A stretch of 36,211 nt of DNA, taken from assembly GCA_019235885.1 (NCBI GenBank), contig JAFAKB010000067.1:1-36211 (forward strand), written 5' to 3'. Made by a program: the position numbers and the translations under genes. The DNA comes from Candidatus Eremiobacterota bacterium. GTDB taxonomy: Bacteria; Vulcanimicrobiota; Vulcanimicrobiia; Vulcanimicrobiales; Vulcanimicrobiaceae. The notes under the pieces are model-generated. The model saw only the letters and a list, made by a program, of their open reading frames with translations. It ran no database searches and had not been told where the DNA came from. This document shows positions 31,615-36,211 of this stretch, piece by piece. Each line of letters starts with the position of its first letter. The stretch's first letter is position 1.

Positions 31615-33123
31615 ATGGCCGCCACGCTCCATTTCGGTGAGCTCGTGCGAGACGGCGAGAGACTGCTCGACCGCGGTCGTCGCTTGGCGGGCGGCCTGTA
31701 TCGCCTCGGCCTGCGCGAAGGCGACGTCGTCGCGGTGCTATTGCGCAACGACCCGGTGTACGCCGACGTAATGCACGCCTGCCGCGCCGCCGGCACCTAC
31801 TACTGCACGCTGAACTGGCACTTCACCGCCGCGGAGCTGGAGTTCATCCTGACCGACTGCGGCGCGCGCGTCGTCATCGGACACGCCGATTTGCTGCAAG
31901 CCGCGGCGTCCGCGCTGCCCGGCGGCACCCAGGTGTTTGCCGTCGGTTCCGGCAGCGCGTTCGCGGACTACGAGAATTGGCTCTCGGTGGCGCCGCCGTA
32001 CGACGGTCCAATCGTCGCGCCTCGCGGTCACATGGCGTACACGTCCGGCACGACGGGCCGCCCGAAGGGCGTGCGCCGCGCGCCCGTTCCGCTGGACCAG
32101 CTGCCGGCGCACCTAGCCGCGCTGCGCGCGCTCGTGCGCGCCGTGTACGGCATCGAAGACGGGTGCCGTGCGCTGCTCTCCGCGCCGCTCTACCACAGCG
32201 CGCCGGCGTCGATCGCCTCGAACGCGCTGCTGTACGGCGAACGGCTCGTCCTCGCCGAAAGGTTCGACGCCGAGCAAACCCTCGCGCTGATCGAGCGCCA
32301 TCGCATCGATGTCGCGTACCTCACGCCGACGATGTACGTGCGCATGATCCGCCTCTCCGGCGCGGTCTGGAACCGCTACGACGTCTCGTCGCTGCGCTTC
32401 ATCGCTTCGACCGGTGCGCCGTGCCCGCCAGACGTGAAGCGCGCGATCATCGAACGGCTCGGCCCGGTGATCCACGAGACATACGCCTCGACGGAAGCCG
32501 GCCTGATCACGCTGGCGTCGAGCGAAGACGCGCTGGCGCGCCCGGGTACCGCGGGCCGTCCGGTCGGAGCAGCGCAGCTGCGCATTCTCGACGACGACGG
32601 CCGCGAGTGCGCACCCGGCGAGATCGGCACGATCTACGCGCGCCAGCCCGCGTACGCCGACTTCACGTATCAGAACCTGCCCGACGCTCGTCGTGCGATC
32701 GAGCGCGACGGCCTGATCACGCTCGGCGACGTCGGCTACGTCGACGCCGACGGCTATCTGTTCGTGTGCGACCGCTCGGCGGACATGATCCTGTCCGGCG
32801 GCGTGAACATCTATCCGGCCGAGATCGAGCACGCGCTCCTGCAGCTCCCCGGCGTGCACGACTGCGCCGTCGTCGGCCTCCCCGATCCCGAATACGGCGA
32901 ACGATTGCACGCCGTGGTCCAGCCGGAACCGGGCGCGGTGCTCGATTACGCCGCGATGCAGTTCGCGCTTCGCGAAGTGCTTGCCGGATTCAAGGTCCCG
33001 CGCACCTTCTCCACCACCGGAGCGCTCCCGCGCGACGACAACGGCAAGGTCGCGCGCGCCCGCGTCCGCGCCGATCTGCTCGCAGCGCTAGGCGCCGCTA
33101 CGGCTTGCCGTAGTTCGTCGTGA
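31615..33123 (+). CDS. acyl-CoA synthetase (AMP-forming ligase family)
   Basis: A 502-residue member of the ANL superfamily, which activates carboxylic acids as acyl-AMP and transfers them to CoA. The P-loop-like motif YTSGTTGRPKGV is at residues 142-153. Further motifs are STGAPCPPDVKRA, HETYASTEAGLIT (A5), LGDVGYVDADGYLFVCDRSA (A7) and MILSGGVNIYPAEIEHAL (A8). The C-terminal catalytic lysine context is RDDNGKVARARV. Chain-length or aromatic preference is not readable. No SD-like site precedes the ATG. Its 3' end overlaps the end of sorB on the other strand by 26 bp, and no beta-oxidation gene is adjacent. Confidence 0.9.
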   Translation: MAATLHFGELVRDGERLLDRGRRLAGGLYRLGLREGDVVAVLLRNDPVYADVMHACRAAGTYYCTLNWHFTAAELEFILTDCGARVVIGHADLLQAAASALPGGTQVFAVGSGSAFADYENWLSVAPPYDGPIVAPRGHMAYTSGTTGRPKGVRRAPVPLDQLPAHLAALRALVRAVYGIEDGCRALLSAPLYHSAPASIASNALLYGERLVLAERFDAEQTLALIERHRIDVAYLTPTMYVRMIRLSGAVWNRYDVSSLRFIASTGAPCPPDVKRAIIERLGPVIHETYASTEAGLITLASSEDALARPGTAGRPVGAAQLRILDDDGRECAPGEIGTIYARQPAYADFTYQNLPDARRAIERDGLITLGDVGYVDADGYLFVCDRSADMILSGGVNIYPAEIEHALLQLPGVHDCAVVGLPDPEYGERLHAVVQPEPGAVLDYAAMQFALREVLAGFKVPRTFSTTGALPRDDNGKVARARVRADLLAALGAATACRSSS

Positions 33124-33430
33124 GGTAGTCGACGATCGCCGGGATTTGATCGTCGGCGATCGGCGCGCCGTAAACGTTTTTCATCTTGACGACCTCGGCG
33201 TTCCACTGCGCCTTGGTGAGGACCGGCTGCGTCGAGACGTAGGCCGACGAATGACACGTCAAGCAGTTCGCCTGCACGGCGCCAACGCCGGGCCCCGGCT
33301 TGAACGCCATCCCCGCATCGCCGGGGAGCGAAATCGTCGCCTTCCCCTTCGGCGGCGCGGTCGAGCCCGCGGCGATCGCGCTCGCGCTCAGCGCCGCGGT
33401 GCAAGCCAACACGATCAGCGTGCGCTTCAT
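33098..33430 (-). CDS. sorB: sulfite dehydrogenase cytochrome c subunit (SorB-like)
   Basis: 110 residues with a signal peptide (TLIVLACTAALSASAIAAG) and one c-type haem site CLTCH (56-60). A distal Met candidate lies in EVVKMKNVYG, and the end (PAIVDYLTTNYGKP) is typical of the SorB family. SorB accepts electrons from the molybdenum subunit SorA in the periplasm and passes them to cytochrome c. Its ATG shares a base with the stop codon of sorA (TGATG), so translation is coupled. The gene overlaps the convergent acyl-CoA synthetase by 26 bp. Confidence 0.85.
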   Translation of the reverse strand: MKRTLIVLACTAALSASAIAAGSTAPPKGKATISLPGDAGMAFKPGPGVGAVQANCLTCHSSAYVSTQPVLTKAQWNAEVVKMKNVYGAPIADDQIPAIVDYLTTNYGKP

Positions 33431-34647
33431 CATCCCACGGTCACCTTGTACGTCTCGACCGCATTGCGCAGATAGCCGCTGGGGTTCCAGCCCGGCGTCA
33501 TCGGCTGCGTGGAGCCGTCGTTCGCGGTCGCGCGCACCGCAAGCGTGTACGTGGACGTCCCCTGTCGAGTCGGCACCGATGCGTTCCAGCGCCGGAAGCT
33601 GTACTTGCCGTAGTCGCGCTCCAGCACCGCGTCGATCCATGTCGTACCGCCGTCGCCCGACACCTCGACGCGCTTGATACCGCTTCCGCCGTCGAACGCG
33701 ATCCCGCGCAGCTGCAGCTGCGACGGGAACGCCACATGTAGAATCGTTGCTCCATCGACGAAGTTCGTGATGAATGACCGCACCCGCATGCGGTTGATCG
33801 GAATCGTCGGATACCCGCTGCTCCCCGGCACGACGCTGTTGTCCGGCGTGTCGGGGATGCGGTACGCGGTCTTCATCCAGAAGTTGTCGTCGGCGTGGTC
33901 GAGCACGGTGATCGCCGAGAGCATCTTCACCCAGTAGGTCGCGAACCAGCCGGGGACGATCAGCCGCACCGGGTACCCGTTGAGCACCGGCAGTGCGGCG
34001 CCGTTCATCGCGTAGGCGACGATCACGTCGTCGCGGCGCGCGACGTCGACGTCCAGCGACTTCTTGAAATCCGGCGTCGTCGGCAGCGGCGGCGCGTCGA
34101 GCCCGTCGAACTGCACCTGCTTCGCGCTGGCCTTCAACCCGGCCCGATCGAGCACGTCGCGCAGCCGTACTCCGGTCCATACCGCGTTCCCCATCGCGCC
34201 GTTTCCCCACTCGCCGCCGGGGACGCGCGGCGTGAAGAGCCCGCGCGAGTTTCCCGAGCACTGGTTCACTGCGGTGACCTCGACCTGCGGCATCGCGGCG
34301 AGATCGTCCAGCGAGAGCGAGAGCGTCCGGTTCACTGCGCCCGTCACCGCGATCCGGTGCGCGCTCGCGTCGACGGATTGCGGGATGTTCGACAGATGCC
34401 AGCGCACGAAGAAAGCGTCGTTCGGCGTGTAGATCCCGTCGTCGAAGACCGCGAACGGCGTCTCGAGCTGCGGCGGCCGCGGCGTGAGCAGAATCAGCGG
34501 GCGTTTCTGCGGAAACGCGACCAGCGGGCGCTCACCGTTCGCGAACGGCAGCTGCACCGTGTCCGCCGCGGCGCGCAGCGGAAGCGCCGCAGCGCCCAGC
34601 GCCGCGCCCGCCGCGGAGAGAAAACGGCGACGATCGAGCTCGCTCAA
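33430..34647 (-). CDS. sorA: sulfite dehydrogenase molybdenum subunit (SorA-like)
   Basis: 405 residues if it starts at TTG 34647, which has GGAGG upstream and lets the product begin with a twin-arginine signal (LDRRRFLSAAGAALGAAALP). The longer open frame to 35004 is antisense to the STAS gene and is rejected. The sulfite oxidase fold shows WHLSNIP, the molybdenum-ligating Cys130 in AVNQCSGNSRG, the region VLNGYPVRLIVPGWFATYWV, and a C-terminal dimerisation domain (IAFDGGSGIKRVEVSGDGG). It oxidises sulfite to sulfate in the periplasm and hands electrons to SorB, encoded immediately downstream. Other members of the family act on different S- or N-oxides, so the sulfite assignment rests mainly on the SorB neighbour. 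Confidence 0.88.
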   Translation of the reverse strand: MSELDRRRFLSAAGAALGAAALPLRAAADTVQLPFANGERPLVAFPQKRPLILLTPRPPQLETPFAVFDDGIYTPNDAFFVRWHLSNIPQSVDASAHRIAVTGAVNRTLSLSLDDLAAMPQVEVTAVNQCSGNSRGLFTPRVPGGEWGNGAMGNAVWTGVRLRDVLDRAGLKASAKQVQFDGLDAPPLPTTPDFKKSLDVDVARRDDVIVAYAMNGAALPVLNGYPVRLIVPGWFATYWVKMLSAITVLDHADDNFWMKTAYRIPDTPDNSVVPGSSGYPTIPINRMRVRSFITNFVDGATILHVAFPSQLQLRGIAFDGGSGIKRVEVSGDGGTTWIDAVLERDYGKYSFRRWNASVPTRQGTSTYTLAVRATANDGSTQPMTPGWNPSGYLRNAVETYKVTVG

Positions 34648-34782
34648 CGGGACCTCCTCTCGGGCCAGCGGCCTGCTTCCGCGGGAGGCCCCAGTTTCCT
34701 CGACTAGCAGACGAGTGGGAGGTTTGCTGGTATGTGCGCTTTCGTACATGGAAATGTCAAGCTGAGGCAAAGCGAAGGATTC

Positions 34783-35118
34783 ATGTCGACGAGCTACCAC
34801 TTGATCCGCTTCGAGGGCTACCTCGACATCAGCCGCTATCCGGAGATCCGGGCGGCGTTCGAGGGTGCGCCCGCGGAGGTCCCGGTTCTGGTCGACCTGC
34901 TCGACGCGGTCGGCGTCGACTCGATCTTCCTCTCCGAGATGCTGATGTTCAAGCGGCGTCGGCGCCCGCTCCCGGTCGCCGTCGTGATCCCCCCGGGCGG
35001 GCACCTTGCCAAGCTGTTCGGGATCGCCAGCGTCGGCGAGAAGATGGACGTCTTCACCAACCTCAGCTCCGCGATCGACGCGCTCGGTCTCGGCGAGGAA
35101 GAGCCGGAAGCGACGTAG
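34783..35118 (+). CDS. STAS-domain protein
   Basis: 111 residues from the ATG at 34783 (GAAGGA upstream). The sequence fits an anti-sigma-factor-antagonist STAS fold: HLIRFEGYLDISRYPEIRAA, VPVLVDLLDAVGVDSIFLSE, LPVAVVIPPGGHLAKLFGIA and DVFTNLSSAIDAL. The Ser in DSIFLSEMLMF lies in the loop that is phosphorylated in SpoIIAA-type proteins. No kinase or sigma factor is next to it, so its partner is elsewhere in the genome. It is divergent from sorAB. Confidence 0.8.
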   Translation: MSTSYHLIRFEGYLDISRYPEIRAAFEGAPAEVPVLVDLLDAVGVDSIFLSEMLMFKRRRRPLPVAVVIPPGGHLAKLFGIASVGEKMDVFTNLSSAIDALGLGEEEPEAT

Positions 35119-35222
35119 CGAGCGTCAGGCCGGGAACGTGTGACGCAGGTACGCGCGTTCACCGGGTATCGTCGTTCACATCCTCTCTTCATCCAGCGAC
35201 TCGCAATCATCCGGAGGACCGA

Positions 35223-35582
35223 ATGCTCAGACGACTCGTCATGGCGGCACTCGCCGCCGGCCTGGTGGCGTCGACCGCGACCGCGGCGCTCGCCGACCGC
35301 GACGACCACCACAACCGCGGCCACAACCACGCCTACTACGGCGGGAGCAACAACAACGGCTGGCACTACGGCGTGAACCGCCGCAACAGCAACGGCAGCT
35401 GGTACAACCGCAACAACGGCAGCTGGTACAACGGCAGCCAGTACAACGGCAACAACGGCTACTACACGAACTACAACGGCTACAACTACAACGGGAACAA
35501 CGGGAACTGGAACCGCCGCCGCGGCGACGGTGACAACGATCGCGACGACCACCGCAGGCACCACAAAGGCCACGATCGCTGA
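35223..35582 (+). CDS. Asn/Tyr/Gly-rich exported low-complexity protein
   Basis: 119 residues with GGAGG directly before the ATG at 35223. A signal peptide (MLRRLVMAALAAGLVASTAT, cleavage near ALA|DRDD) is followed by a His/Asp stretch, then a run of NGSWYN / YNGNNG / YNGYNYN units, and finally a strongly charged tail (DNDRDDHRRHHKGHDR). The middle resembles low-complexity, possibly aggregation-prone or mineral/surface-binding segments; the His/Asp tails could bind metal. No family recognised. A bidirectional terminator follows. Confidence 0.75.
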   Translation: MLRRLVMAALAAGLVASTATAALADRDDHHNRGHNHAYYGGSNNNGWHYGVNRRNSNGSWYNRNNGSWYNGSQYNGNNGYYTNYNGYNYNGNNGNWNRRRGDGDNDRDDHRRHHKGHDR

Positions 35583-35609
35583 TCGCCGATCGCGGACGAG
35601 CGTGAATGA

Positions 35610-35642
35610 GAAGAGCTCCGGGGCGACGCCTCGGAGCTCTTC
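35610..35642. terminator. bidirectional terminator hairpin
   Basis: GAAGAGCTCCG (35610-35620) pairs with CGGAGCTCTTC (35632-35642), and the stem continues inward by three pairs (one G-T). It separates the exported low-complexity gene from the convergent glpX. Confidence 0.75.
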
Positions 35643-35666
35643 CACATCGTGCCGGTGGCGCGAAAA

Positions 35667-36211
35667 TCAACCGGTCGTCGAGCGCGCCTGCTCGATCGTG
35701 CCCAGCTGCAGATCGCGCGGGCGGAGCTGGTGGCGCGCGTCGATCGTGCGCACCGAGCGCGTATAGGTCGAGATGACGATCGACTGCGTGAACGCGGAGC
35801 CGCGGCGGTAGCGCACGCCGTCGAGGAACTCGCCGTCGGTGACACCGGTCGCGGCGAAGATCGCGTGGTCGCTCGCGCACAGGTCCTCGAGCGTGAGCGT
35901 CTTCCCGATGTCGTGGCCCTCGGCCGCGGCGATCGCCTCGTCGTCCGCGTTGCGCGGCCAGAGCCGGCCCTGCATCTCGCCGCCGAGCGCGCGCGCGGCG
36001 CACGCCGCGATCACGCCTTCCGGCGAGCCACCGATGCCGGCGAGGACGTCGACGTTGGCACGTTCTTCAAGGATCGCATAGACGGCGTTCGATACGTCGC
36101 CGTCGCCGAAGACCCGCACGCGCGCGCCGGCGGCGCGGACGTGTTTCATCAAGTGCTCGTTGCGCGGACGGTCGAGCAGCGCGACGGTCAAGTCGGAGAC
36201 CTCGCGTCCTT
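35667..36211 (-). CDS. glpX: class II fructose-1,6-bisphosphatase, 5' end outside window
   Basis: The C-terminal ~180 residues are visible, and the frame is open to the window edge (EVSDLTVALLDRPRNEHL), so the ATG at 36191 is internal. Family signatures are ARVRVFGDGDVSNAVYA, VLAGIGGSPEGVIAACAARA, LGGEMQGRLWP, LCASDHAIFAATGVTDGEFL and the late strand IVISTYTRSVRTIDARH. GlpX hydrolyses fructose-1,6-bisphosphate in gluconeogenesis (in some lineages sedoheptulose-1,7-bisphosphate too). Cytoplasmic, metal-dependent. It ends at the bidirectional hairpin. Confidence 0.93.
   Translation of the reverse strand, partial: GREVSDLTVALLDRPRNEHLMKHVRAAGARVRVFGDGDVSNAVYAILEERANVDVLAGIGGSPEGVIAACAARALGGEMQGRLWPRNADDEAIAAAEGHDIGKTLTLEDLCASDHAIFAATGVTDGEFLDGVRYRRGSAFTQSIVISTYTRSVRTIDARHQLRPRDLQLGTIEQARSTTG

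Noticed and set aside
34648-35004. N-terminal extension of SorA
   Set aside because: It runs antisense through the STAS gene and would bury the twin-arginine signal; a TTG with a good ribosome-binding site fits at 34647.
1-36211. CRISPR array
   Set aside because: No regularly spaced identical repeats were seen anywhere; the only repeats are the two 68-bp copies and the short motifs near 4.9 kb.

Overview
The window reads as one contig from a high-GC, Gram-negative-type bacterium. It has lipoproteins, periplasmic di-haem and mono-haem cytochromes, a Tat-exported molybdoenzyme and a PbpC/alpha-2-macroglobulin pair. Gene content would suit an uncultured lineage such as Eremiobacterota or a proteobacterium, but no marker gene here settles the taxon, so that is only a suggestion.

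Layout. Positions 1-4.85 kb hold the 3' part of a large RHS/YD-repeat protein with an AT-richer C-terminal tip and a small exported protein directly behind it (candidate toxin tip plus immunity). Positions 4.9-5.5 kb are scarred: insertion-sequence-like short repeats and a frameshifted VOC (glyoxalase-fold) gene. Positions 5.5-18.4 kb are dense, GC-rich, housekeeping-like DNA: a small lipoprotein, the copper-linked MbnP/MbnH pair, an exported PQQ-type beta-propeller protein, and penicillin-binding protein 1C divergent from a giant thioester-less alpha-2-macroglobulin lipoprotein.

Positions 18.45-26.7 kb are an accessory block with lower GC, long intergenic stretches and mostly poorly known genes. 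It contains two small HTH regulators (one resembling Xre/MbcA/ParS antitoxins), an intergenic region with paired DnaA-type boxes and hairpins, and a convergent TcmP / three-Cys-motif (DUF5131, Gp37/Gp68) pair. A striking palindromic divergent promoter follows, then a stand-alone tyrosine-recombinase-type core-binding domain and a 50-residue membrane protein. Next is a two-gene unit: a LigD-polymerase-fold protein that has lost its catalytic residues, followed by an intact HARE-HTH plus PD-(D/E)XK nuclease. The block ends with a class III nucleotide-cyclase-like protein. The dead-polymerase/nuclease pair is the best candidate for an undescribed (defence or DNA-end-sensing) system.

Positions 26.7-36.2 kb return to metabolic genes: a glutathione-independent formaldehyde dehydrogenase-like enzyme, a translationally coupled membrane protein pair, a GNAT acetyltransferase, an acyl-CoA synthetase, the sulfite dehydrogenase pair SorA/SorB, a STAS protein, an Asn/Tyr/Gly-rich exported protein and the 3' part of glpX. 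Inside this region are a decayed HNH endonuclease gene and a tRNA whose anticodon arm shares 15 nt, in inverted orientation, with a structured 68-bp repeat. One copy of that repeat lies just behind the tRNA and another lies 7.7 kb upstream, in front of the dead-polymerase gene.
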